Assembly: GCF_016920785.2 (NCBI RefSeq)
Contig: NW_024609857.1
Coordinates: 126,535,094-126,599,093, forward strand
DNA: 64,000 bases
Origin: Ixodes scapularis
Lineage: Eukaryota > Arthropoda > Arachnida > Ixodida > Ixodidae
Direction of reading: 5' to 3'
Numbering within the stretch: the first letter of the stretch is position 1; each line of letters starts with the position of its first letter. The translations under genes and the position numbers were made by a program. Below are positions 55,177-64,000 of the stretch, one piece after another. The notes below the pieces were generated by a model. That model was given only the letters and a program-made list of their open reading frames with translations, had not been told where the DNA came from and searched no databases.

Positions 55177-55216
55177 CGGCAACTCCACCTCCAGGGGTTG
55201 CCGCGCCTAGTTTCCC
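55177..55216 (-). promoter_or_regulatory. -1 frameshift signal retained in E3
   Basis: GGGAAAC (55210-55216) before gag stop TAG (55207-55209), 6-nt spacer, stem CGGCAAC (55197-55203) with GTTGCCG (55177-55183). Identical to E1. Confidence 0.8.
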
Positions 55217-56591
55217 CGGCGAGGAGCGAGGGGGGACAGTCTTTCACGTCGTGGTCGGTGCATCGGCGAAGCTGGACGTCGCGGTGACGGCGACCGGAAC
55301 TCTCGGCGGGACGCAGGCTCGGGGGACTGAGGTCGTCGCAGGTACTCGTCGATCTCGACAGGGCGTTCACCATGACGGGGGCGCGGGTCGTTCGGGTGGA
55401 ACCCGCGTAGCCCGAGTCGTCGGTACGGGCATCGGCGGTAGGTGTGGTCCGCTTCCCCGCAATGGAAGCACAGAGGGCGTCGGTCGGGCGTTCGCCACAC
55501 GTCGGTCTTGCGGGGTGCGCAAGGCTCCGGGGAGGCGTACTGGACCTGGTCGTCGTGGCGTCGGTCGTGCTGCGGCGCAGGAGACTGACGTCGGGGCGGC
55601 GTGGCATAGGTGCGACAAGGAGGCGTTGGCCGTCGGGCCACTGCGGCGTAACTCAACGTCGGTGGTTCCGGAGCGGTGCTGACGAGAACCTCAGGCTGCA
55701 GCGCCTGCTAGACTTCTTCCCTGACAATCTCGGCGATTGAGGGCGAAGCTGGGCCTGCGGCGGCAGGTAGAAGTTTCTTGATCTCTTCCCGGACGACGTC
55801 TCGGATCATCTCGCGGATGTACGTGGTGTTGCAGCCGGAAGGCGAAAAGGAACCGACGCCGGGAACTCGGTGATAGTGGGTGGCTCGTGCTTGAAGGGCA
55901 CGTTCGATGTTGGTGGCCTCCGTCATGAAGCCTTCGACGGTGGTAGGCGGGCTCCGCACAAGACCACCGAAAATGTTTTCCTTGACGCCACGCATCAAGG
56001 CTCTGAGCTTCTTTGCTTCGGATGCTTCGGGATCGGCGCGGTTGCTCAGTCGCAGGACATCTTCCACGAAGCTAACGACGCTCTCGTTAGGGCCTTGAAT
56101 CCTCGCTTGAAGAAGCTCTTCCGCGCGTTCTCTTCGTTGTTGGTTCGTGAACGTTCTTAGCAACTCAGCCTTGAGTTGCTCCCAGGAAGTGATCGAAGCT
56201 TCGTGGTTCTCGAACCAGTTCCGGGCGGTGGCTTCCAAGGCGAAGTAAGCGTTTTGCAGACACTGTTCCGGCGTCCACCCGTTATGACGGGCCACTCGTT
56301 CGTACTGTTGGACCCAGTCGTCGATGTCTTCGTGGCTTTCGCCGTGGAAGGGAGCCGGTGTCCGAGGAGCGACGGGTAGGTAGACGACGGCAGGAGCGGC
56401 GGTGCCTGCGACTGGTTGTCCATCGTCGTCTTCTTCGGCTTGGGTTTGTCCAGGAGCAAACCGTACTCCGGATCCTCTCCCTTGGTGCGGCGGCTGGTCC
56501 GAGTTTCAGGTTCCGCGCTGAGTGGTCTTCTCAGCGAGCTTGGAGTCGGGCTTGCACTGCGGGTCCTGGGAGGGGAACGCTGCACGGGCAT
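55207..56591 (-). pseudogene. gag: E3 Gag with frameshift and nonsense codon
   Basis: ATG at 56591 (MPVQRSPP). The frame slips near 56395-56405, then continues as RHNGWTPEQCLQNAYFALE, ATARNWFENHE and the capsid-like helices. TAG at 55708-55710 interrupts it, and the final part has the knuckle CFHCGEADHTYRRC. Otherwise close to E1 Gag. It ends at 55207 in the frameshift signal. Confidence 0.92.
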
Positions 56592-56616
56592 GCGGTACCC
56601 CGCACCTCCACCAAAA

Positions 56617-57026
56617 TGTCACGGGTGGTGGCCAATAAACAATAAATAAACAGAAAGAAATAAACGTTTAATGTGGCGAACTTGTGCCAAAAACTAAAAG
56701 GGTACAAAAGATAATAACGGAGCGTCGCGGGCGTCGAAATCGGCGTAGCAGCAGTGTCGAACGCTGAGCGAAAACTGACTGCAGATCAGCACGCGGAGTC
56801 CCTTATGTACGCACGTTGGGTTCTGGAACAATCGGCCTAGATTGTTCGGCGACTGGAACATTCAGAACTCCATCTGACGAGAATGTTCTCGAACTCACGA
56901 GAACGCAATGAAAGAACAAATAAAAGAGCATTCCACTGACTGGAATCGAACCCAGACTTTTTGCACGACAGTCAAGCACGGTAACCACTCGGCCACGCGC
57001 GGAGTCGCTCGCTGACGAGCGTGGCA
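56617..57026 (-). repeat. E3 5' LTR
   Basis: 410 bp; the primer binding site TGGTGGAGGTGCGGGG adjoins at about 56598-56613. Confidence 0.94.
56942..56996 (-). promoter_or_regulatory. tRNA-like A box and B box in the E3 5' LTR
   Basis: A box 56980-56996, exact B box 56942-56952, TTTT about 20 bp downstream in element sense. Confidence 0.68.
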
Positions 57027-57189
57027 ATATTTTCCGTCCAGCTCATGCTTACAAAATTGTGCTCGCAATGCATGTTGTATATAGTAAAGTTATATTTTTG
57101 CTTTCTGTGTCCTCTAATTGTACTTGGAAGATACTTCTAACTATATTTTAATGTACTTCTGTGTTTTCCAATGCTTTAGTTATTATTTA

Positions 57190-60100
57190 CTAAATATTAT
57201 TTCAAATGGGTGATTTTATCTCAACTCACACACGAATATTGGGTCGAATTTTAGTTTTGACGACAAAAAATATATGTTTTGGGGGAATTCCTATAATAAA
57301 AGAAGACTCAAACGGCAATTTCGTGGGATTTTTCGTTCTCAAGTTATAGACCATTGAGCGGCCAAGGTGGAAAGTGACGTTTTTCCAGCTTATCGGAGGT
57401 GCCATATTTCACTCCATCCCTTTTCCCTACTTTTTACGCTACATTAATAGCACGTTTTGGGAACACTCTAGACATTGGCTTTTTCATGCTAATTAAGCGT
57501 CTAGGTCATAGCATTCTCAATGATTTTTTTTATTTTTCAAACCGGCTCTCTCCAACGATATTTGACGAAGTTCAGCAATCTGTACTGTGTGACCTAATCA
57601 ACATATTTTATGATCTTTTTATCTCCATAAAGCTCTAGTTATGTTCTTCCTTTTGAAGATAGTTTCAATATTTTTTATTAAGTATATATTACGCTACTTC
57701 TGCCTGAAAAACATAAATTAAAAAAACTGGCAAGTTTTTTCTAAACAAAAAACAGTTTTTATTTCTTGTAATTTCTATTCAGTTTGTTAATATAGTGGTC
57801 TACCAGAAACTACCAACAGAAATTGCAATATATTGTTTGTATGGCCGCTATTAAGATTCGAATCTCGTGCTATAAGGGCTTTGAACGGGACTTCGCTCAG
57901 GCGCTCTGCTGTGCAGAATGTTGGCCTATGTAAGCTTTTCTCCTAATCATTAGCAGTTACTTCAATATCCAACCATAAACATTAATAAAATTTGAAGTAG
58001 TGTACTTAAAAAAATTTACTTCGAAGTCCGTATCCACAAGTGCGGGCACAGCGCTTACTTCCTCCCAATACGGGGGAATGTGGACCGCTAGAGAATTCCT
58101 CTAAGGCCTTTTGCTTTCGGCTTTGAGTTCGAAGTACCGAACTTGGCATGTAATTGTCATATTTTCTTGTGTTAAACAGATATGCAGTGCATATACATAT
58201 GTACTATTTAGTGTCTGACGCTTATGAAGTAGAGTTTATTTTGTGCGCGTACGGATTTTTTCGTAAATAACAAGCATTTTTGTAGCGTGTAAGGCTTCAA
58301 GCGTGTTAGTCATGTGTTTAGGTTTCATTTCTATTTTCAGTGATTCATGCCAGGTTACTTAGACTTTTTCCTCGTGACTTAAGTTTGTCCGGGATTCTAG
58401 ATGTTGCGTGTCTTCTCCGTCATTACATAGGGCGAAGCTCACACGCCTTGCAAATCACGCCAGTGCCAAGTAAATAAATATTCTTAGGATAACTATTGTT
58501 GCTTCACTGGCTTTTACGCTCAGATATTGAGGTAAGTACTAACATTAAATGCAAAACATTACATAGGTCAAAATTCTGCTCAGCTGAGCGTCTATGCGAA
58601 GTCTCGTTCAAAACTCTCACAGCACGAGATTCGAGTCCCAATAGCGGCAATAAATATATATATATATCAATTTCTGTTGGTATCTCTTGGCACACTACTA
58701 TATTACCTAACTGTAAATAAGAAATAAAATAAATGTTGGGTTTTTTTTAGAAAATCGACTTCGAACTTGAAGGTCTTTCTTTAGAAAAACGTGCAAGTTT
58801 GAAGTCGATTTTCTAAAAAAAATAAGAGCTTTTGTTTCTTTTATTTTTTTATTTACAGTTAGGTAATATAGTAGTCTGCCAGGACCTACCTACAGCAATT
58901 GTAATATATTGTTTGTATGCCCGCTGTTAGGACTCAAATCTTGCGCTGTGCAAGTTTTGAACGGGACTTCGCATAGACGCTCAGCTGAGCAGAATTTTGA
59001 CCTATGAAAGTTTTCTATCTAATGTTAGTACTTGCTTCAATATCTGAGCGTAAAAGCGAGTGAAGCAACAATATTTATCTTAAAAACAATTATTTGCTTG
59101 GCACTGGCGTGATTTTCAAGGTGTGTGAGCTCCGCCCTATGTATTGACGGAGAAGAAAGGTAACATATAGACTCCCGGACAAACTTAAGTCAAGAGGAAA
59201 GAGTTTAAGTAACTCGGCATCAATCACTGAAAATAGAAATGAAACCTAAACACATGACGAACATGTTTGAAGCCTTACACGCTACGAAATGCTGGTTATT
59301 TTACGAAAGAGTCCGTACGCGCACGAAATAAACCGTACTTCCTAAGCGTCAGATACAAAATCGTACACATGTTTATGCACTGCATATCTGTTTGACATAA
59401 GAAAATATCACAATTACATGTCAAGTTCGGTATTGCAAACTGAAAGCCGAAGGCAAAAGGCCTTAGAGGAATTCTCTAAGGATCTGTATTCTCCCGTATT
59501 GGGAGGAAGTAAGCGCTGCGCCCGCGCATGTGGATACGGACTTCGAAGTAAATATTTTAAGTACACTACTCCAAATTTTATTAATGTTTATGGTTGGATA
59601 TTGAGGATATTGAGCTAACGAAAAATAGAACATCTTACATAGGCCAAAATTCTGCTCAGCAGAGCACCTGTGCGAAGTCCCGTTCAAAACGCTTTAGCAC
59701 GAGATTCGAGTCTTAATAGCGGCCATACAAAGAATATGTTACAATTTCTTTTGGTAGTCTCTAATAGAGTGGTATCTTAACTAACTGCGAATAAAAAATA
59801 AAAGAAATATAAAGTAAGGTTTTTTAGAAAATCGACTCCAAATTTGCCAGTTTATCGATATTTTCATAGTTCGGACGAATGTAGCGCATTATATACTTAT
59901 CGCAAAAGATTGAAATTATACTTCAAAAAAACCTAATTGGAGCTTTACGGGGATATAAAGATCATAAAATATCTTGATTAGGTCACACAGCACAGCTTGC
60001 TGAACTTCGTCAAATATTGTAACAGAGAGCCGGTTTTACAAAGAAAAAAAAATCATTAAAAATGCTATGACCTAGACGCTTAATTACCATGAAAAAGCCT

Positions 60101-60390
60101 ATGTCTAGAGTGTTCCCAAAAAGTTACATTGATGTAGCGTGAAAGGTAGCGAAAAGGGATGGGGTGAAATATGGCACCCCTGATAAGCTGGAAAAACGTC
60201 AGTTTCCACCTTGGCCGCTTCAACGGATTCGGACGAAATTGCCGTTTGCGTCTTCTTTTATTATAGGAATTGCCCCAAACATATATGTTTTTCGTCAAAA
60301 TTAAAAATTCTACCCTAAATCTGTGCTTGACGTGAGATAAAATCACCCAAATACATGCTAAATATGCTAAGGTCGTTTTTTTGCTCCCTT
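57190..60390. repeat. 3.2-kb imperfect palindrome, ~1.6-kb arms
   Basis: The left arm (about 57190-58769) is reverse-complementary to the right arm (about 58794-60390) throughout, around a 24-bp centre near 58782. Examples are TGGGTGATTTTATCTCA at 57207 and its inverse at 60333, and CCTATAATAAAAGAAGAC at 57290 and its inverse near 60255. Each arm is itself internally symmetric: a roughly 300-bp unit occurs at 57740-57990 (forward), 58490-58745 (reverse), 58800-59060 (forward) and 59590-59840 (reverse). No transposase or other coding motif found. Confidence 0.88.
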
Positions 60391-60449
60391 ATGTTCTTGG
60401 GAGTGTATTCCAAATGTTTTTCGAATGGCTATTTTTTAGGCTTTATTAT

Positions 60450-61540
60450 AGGTTGTCTTTAATTTATTAAATTATTATTTTTATAGATACATCTGACAGG
60501 CATTCGGATATACTAATTTAGTATTTACACAATTAAGTGCGCTCGAATACTACTATGTGCAGTATTTTCGAATCATTTCTGACTATTTATATAAGTGGAA
60601 GAATGTCAGTTTTTGCATATTTTAGCACATTCCTAAACACAAAGTACACTTCATATACGTTTCCATTACATTCAAATGTATTTCAGACAAAATTTTTGCT
60701 AATGGCAGTGCGGCGCCAACATCGTTAAATCGCCATCGAATTGATTCAATCGGGTGTCAATAAATCTCCAATATCCAGCAAAATAGAAAGCGTATTGGAA
60801 TTATAATGAAAATTGATTTAATTGAATACAATTTCAAATTTTTACGGCAGGTGTGGAATGGGATACCAATAACTTTCACTATTGCACAAAACTGCAAACC
60901 CATTGGCAGATCATTGGAAGGTTGTACCGACGTATCCAGTGGTTTGCCAATGACCTCCTCCCCCCCCCCCCCCTCATCGACTGATCATTGATAAGAAAAA
61001 GAACATTGATAGAAATAGTGTCCTATTGGTTCTTTAGTCAGTCCACAATACTGAGTAACTTGAAGATCACATCGAAACTAGATAGTAAGTGATACCCAAG
61101 CTATCCATGTAGTGCACCATTAGCTCCTGAATAATCTGAAATATTGGAAACTCATTCGAAATACATTGCCACTGCTGTCCAGTGTATCCATGGGATTCGG
61201 AAGAGTAAAACTATTGCGAACAAAAAGTATTCAGTGGTTATATTATGATGGAAGTTTCCCAAGACATTCTTAATATTGGCCCACTGGCAAAAACTGAGAA
61301 TGGACATAAGGTCAATTGTAGCTAAATTACTGTACTTGGACATATCTTTTCTAAATAACTGAATATGTATGCTTTCATTTAGAACTTGATCAATACTGTT
61401 AATCCACCTTCACCACGGATTTGGTGGAGCTACAAGAAACATATTTCTGACTCTATTTTCGAAAAACTATATAACATCTCTGGGACAGAAAAAATACCAT
61501 TTCGTCGTTTACCCTGAGACTGGGGTTTTTTTAGAAGAGC
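60450..61540. other. AT-rich non-coding; poly(C) at 60960-60973
   Basis: No gene seen. Confidence 0.4.
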
Positions 61541-61559
61541 AGAAGTAACAGAAAAAACA

Positions 61560-62653
61560 GACAGGTCTCAAACTCAGCTACAAGTTTATTTCAACAACCT
61601 CCTTTTATATAGTTCGTTCCCGTCGTCATCAACCAATCACATACCACTTGTCCTCTGCACCGTGACTTTAGAGGTTCCACTCTATCACAAAAGAAGCGGA
61701 CACCCACAACGTTTCCAAGTGAAAAGGCTCTAGCAGAAGATATGCCTCACAGAGACTTCAAGCAACTCTTTTGTGTCCTCACAATAAACAGGACAACAGC
61801 CCACAACAACATCCTACTCAAAACTGGTCACCTCCAAAATTATAGAAAACAGACAATACCCTCCAATACACACCACAGACATTACACACCAAAGAAGCCT
61901 TTCAGGATGACTAAAAAAACACTTAAACTGTAAAAATTGCTTGCAGCGGTTCCCTATTTGCATGGAAGGTTTGACTAATGCAATTTCCCAACGATTTAAT
62001 CCTAATTGTTTCTCTCACCACCCTTTTAACATCGTTGCTTTCCTTACCAACTACATCCGTTCCAGACCAATCCGTTGTGCACTTTCTACACTCCTCCAGA
62101 TGCTTAGCCAACTCCGAATTTGCTGCATTATTTTTAACATTTTTTTTGTGTTCTGTTAAACGATCGTTCAAACACCGTGAGGTTTGGCCTACATACTTAA
62201 AACCACACGCCAAAGGAACCTCATACATCACGCCTACGCTACACGGCACCGACTTTTCCCTATGTGCCTTCTGACAGCCCCTCTGAACCGTTTCAAAAGG
62301 TGTCAATCTATCTAACGTAAAATCCGTGCTGAATACGACATCCACGCCATATTTTTTTGCACATGCTCTAAGATTGTGGGACACCTCGTGAAAATACGGA
62401 ACCACAGCCTACCTATTCCTGATTTCTTGCGTCTTCCCCTTTTTCTCCCTGCACTGTAGGGCAATCTGCCTTTTGATGAACTCTTCCCCACAGCCTGCCA
62501 TTACCAGTCTTTCCCACTGGTTTTTTAGTGCCTCCGGTCCGAAATACATGCATGATCTCACCAAAGCATTACTAATCAAATATCTGACTTACATTTTTAC
62601 ATTTTTTGAGTGACAGCTACTCTTTGACAGAACCGGTTTTGGGTTTCCCTTCC
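61560..62653 (-). mobile_element. Penelope-like element, truncated copy (minus)
   Basis: Reads from the RT C-terminal region (62653-62406, broken) through GIY-YIG endonuclease (62405-61923) into a 3' region ending near 61560 (GAGGTTGTTGAAATAAAC). It is a close relative of the plus copy starting at 62668; the shared segment corresponds to 63510 onward. The far end is not exactly defined. Confidence 0.8.
61923..62405 (-). CDS. Penelope-like GIY-YIG endonuclease domain
   Basis: 160 residues: VPYFHEVSHNLR linker, a Cys-containing spacer (QRGCQKAHRE and SVPCS, as in PLE zinc-finger linkers), then the GIY-YIG nuclease with paired motifs near residues 60-73 (VMYEVPLACG and FKYVGQT). DRLTEHKK follows, and a CX2C-like ECRKC. 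Penelope-like elements use this nuclease to open the target for reverse transcription. Upstream, the TAC codon present in the plus copy (NRYAVV) is TAG here, cutting this domain from the RT. The listed start is the first codon after that stop. Confidence 0.85.
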   Translation of the reverse strand: MVPYFHEVSHNLRACAKKYGVDVVFSTDFTLDRLTPFETVQRGCQKAHREKSVPCSVGVMYEVPLACGFKYVGQTSRCLNDRLTEHKKNVKNNAANSELAKHLEECRKCTTDWSGTDVVGKESNDVKRVVRETIRIKSLGNCISQTFHANREPLQAIFTV

Positions 62654-62682
62654 CATACTCTCATACTAAGTCGGAGGAAGCG

Positions 62683-63816
62683 TTGGGGTCATTGTTTAAT
62701 GAATGTAAGGGTAATATCGGGAAGCTGAGGAAGAGCATTTGCAAGGTTTTTCTGGAGGAAAGCATGGAAGAGGTAGCGAATAGCGTTTTGAAACCGTTGC
62801 GTTCAACGCTCAACCTTAAATTCTTTTTGAAGGATCATAAGATTGAGTTGCCCCTACGTACCGTTGTTAACGACAATGGGACGTGGCAGAGGGTGGTCTC
62901 ATGCTTCTTACAGCGGGGTTTGAAGTTAGCTAATTTAGAGAAGTCAATCGCCTTAAGGAACTCTAGTGAGTTGATTGAAGTAATAGAAAAGTTTCACGGG
63001 AGGAAGTGCGCGGTATTCTCCATGGACCTCAAAGACCTATATTACTCTTTAGAGAAAAGCAGGCTAATGAATAGAGTGAGGATTGCTTTGGAAGGGAACC
63101 TTATTAAGTTTCAATCAGGAACAGGATTAGCGGTGGATAGTTTTCTTTCGGTGCTAGACCTTTATTTAAAGTCAACGGTAATGGATTACGAAGGTCGAAA
63201 TTTTGTGCAAAAAGAGGGAATCTGTATAGGTTCGTCTCTAGCGCCTTTGTTAGCGGAAATATACTTAAACACGGTGGACCAACAAGTGTATGACAAGGTA
63301 GAAGAAGTGTCTCCAAAGTGTTTTGTGAAAAGATTTGTGGATGATATTTTAGTTTGCTCTGTTCAGAAAGGGTTGGACCCAGTTTTGCAACAGCTAGTAA
63401 GGTCAGCGGCGCCAGAGTTGAGATTCACGTTAGAGAGGCCAAGGGGCGAGGTCCTGCAATTTCTCGACCTGTGTTTACATTTGGAACGAGGTCTTTGTTG
63501 GGAGTATGGGAAAGAAAACCCAAAACCGGTTCTGTCAAAGAGTAGCTGTCACTCAAAAAATGTAAAAGCCGGGGTGGTCAGATCTTTGATTAGTAATGCT
63601 TTGGTGAGATCATGCATGCATTTCGGACCGGAGGCACTAAAAAACCAGTGGGAAAGACTGGTAATGGCAGGCTATGGGGAAGAGTACATCAAAAGGCAGA
63701 TTGCTCTAGAGTGCAGAGAGAAAAAGGGGAAGACGCAAGAAATCAGGAATAGGTACGCTGTGGTTCCGTATTTTCACGAGGTGTCCCACAATCTTAGAGC
63801 GCGTGCAAAAAAATAA
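62683..63816 (+). CDS. Penelope-like reverse transcriptase (377 aa, 5' truncated)
   Basis: Motifs in order: LNLKFFLKDHK (residues 43-53), LRTVVND, SMDLKDLYYS with the first catalytic Asp (113-122), GICIGSSLAPLLAEIYLN (179-196), FVKRFVDDILVC with the FVDD catalytic pair (214-225), and LQFLDLCLHLE. This is the Penelope/telomerase-like RT type. It then enters VPYFHEVSHNLRARAKK and stops at TAA (63814-63816). The minus copy has TAT (Tyr) at that point, so this is a single nonsense change. The same frame continues open from 63817 as GIY-YIG to the window end. The N-terminal part is missing. Confidence 0.9.
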   Translation: MGSLFNECKGNIGKLRKSICKVFLEESMEEVANSVLKPLRSTLNLKFFLKDHKIELPLRTVVNDNGTWQRVVSCFLQRGLKLANLEKSIALRNSSELIEVIEKFHGRKCAVFSMDLKDLYYSLEKSRLMNRVRIALEGNLIKFQSGTGLAVDSFLSVLDLYLKSTVMDYEGRNFVQKEGICIGSSLAPLLAEIYLNTVDQQVYDKVEEVSPKCFVKRFVDDILVCSVQKGLDPVLQQLVRSAAPELRFTLERPRGEVLQFLDLCLHLERGLCWEYGKENPKPVLSKSSCHSKNVKAGVVRSLISNALVRSCMHFGPEALKNQWERLVMAGYGEEYIKRQIALECREKKGKTQEIRNRYAVVPYFHEVSHNLRARAKK

Positions 63817-64000
63817 GGCGTGGATGTCGTATTCAGCACGGATTTTAGGTTAGATAGATTGACACCTTTTGAAACGGTTCAGAGGGGCTGTCAGAAGGCG
63901 CACAGGGAAAAGTCGGTGCCGTGTAGCGTAGGCGTGGTGTATGAGGTTCCTTTGGCGTGTGGTTTTAAGTATGTAGGCCAAACCTTTCGGTGTTTGAACG
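63817..64000 (+). pseudogene. GIY-YIG part of the plus Penelope copy, cut by the window end
   Basis: Frame continues after the nonsense codon as GVDVVFSTDFRLDRLTPFE and later YEVPLACGFKYVGQTFRCLN, matching the minus-copy nuclease. Confidence 0.85.

Larger units (their letters stand above)
53367..57026 (-). mobile_element. Ty3/Gypsy element E3, internal deletion derivative
   Basis: 410-bp LTRs (53367-53776 and 56617-57026) of the E1 family, flanked by perfect ATAT duplications (53363-53366, 57027-57030). About 12 differences between the LTRs by eye, so older than E1. Gag is present but broken. Protease, RT and RNase H are deleted, and integrase follows directly. The deletion joint at about 55135 carries CTCGAA, which occurs at both parent sites in E1 (near 18685 and 16405). 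Confidence 0.95.
62668..64000 (+). mobile_element. Penelope-like element, plus copy, continues beyond the window
   Basis: Begins abruptly at about 62668 within the RT domain, head to head with the minus copy, and runs off the window inside GIY-YIG. Confidence 0.85.

Noticed and set aside
53919..55607. A 562-residue fusion protein in E3
   Set aside because: The first ~155 codons are an out-of-frame reading of gag; the fusion is a by-product of the deletion.
60780..61540. Possible exon in the AT-rich stretch before the Penelope copies
   Set aside because: Only short frames with AT-driven composition; no motif or splice logic.
61640..61675. Hammerhead-ribozyme-like core (TTGATGA ... CGAAC, minus strand) 3' of the Penelope GIY-YIG
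   Set aside because: Penelope-like elements can carry hammerheads, but the core deviates (UUGAUGA for CUGAUGA, CGAAC for CGAAA) and I could not pair stems I and III. Not supported without a covariance search.

Overview
This is eukaryotic, repeat-saturated genomic DNA. It has introns with GT/AG sites, AT-rich intergenic sequence, microsatellites and many families of transposable elements. The mix (CR1/L2-type and I-clade LINEs, a Penelope-like element with GIY-YIG, Ty3/Gypsy, PIF/Harbinger with a Myb/SANT partner, hAT and pogo-like non-autonomous elements, a gag-like ORF with paired zinc knuckles, a tRNA-derived SINE-like unit) looks most like an arthropod, probably a hard tick. That assignment is inference from family resemblance, with no database search. 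The only confidently recognised host coding sequence is one exon of a histidine acid phosphatase (3205-3456, minus). Two or three further unrecognised exon-like stretches lie at 50.4-51.8 kb.

Layout. 0.4-3.1 kb: 5'-truncated CR1/L2-like LINE (minus) with a nearly intact 818-residue ORF, just downstream of the acid phosphatase exon. 4.0-7.05 kb: decayed LINE of the same type (plus). 11.0-11.3 kb: two inverted repeats. 11.4-13.85 kb: decayed I-clade LINE (plus) with an RNase H remnant. 13.86-28.05 kb: two inverted, diverged copies (A and B) of one unclassified repeat, each interrupted by its own Gypsy insertion (E1, minus, 14616-20561; E2, plus, 23123-27422) and other inserts. 28-33 kb: SINE-like unit, MITE-like elements, a broken repeat array and a hairpin element. 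33.5-42.2 kb: an 8.7-kb PIF/Harbinger-type unit with a three-exon transposase (plus) convergent to a five-exon Myb/SANT-like gene (minus), invaded by a pogo-like element. 42.7-44.1 kb: decayed gag-like LINE ORF1; 44.15-44.96 kb: hAT-like element with an 8-bp duplication. 46.2-48.26 kb: third decayed CR1/L2-like LINE. 49.7-51.9 kb: foldback, a 126-bp tandem duplication and candidate exons. 53.37-57.03 kb: third Gypsy copy (E3), a deletion derivative. 57.19-60.39 kb: a 3.2-kb near-palindrome. 61.5-64 kb: two Penelope-like copies head to head.

The three Gypsy copies form one family and allow comparison. All six LTRs carry a tRNA-like segment with A-box and B-box motifs at the element's 5' edge. 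Gag and Pol are joined by a predicted -1 frameshift signal: heptamer GGGAAAC directly before the gag stop, a 6-nt spacer, then a 7-bp stem, with the stem kept in all three copies. E1 is young (2 differences seen between its 412-bp LTRs) but has one gag frameshift and one nonsense codon in RT. E2 is old, with a lost protease aspartate and the core of pol replaced. E3 has lost PR-RT-RNase H by a deletion at 6-bp microhomology, and its integrase has E replaced by K at the catalytic position.
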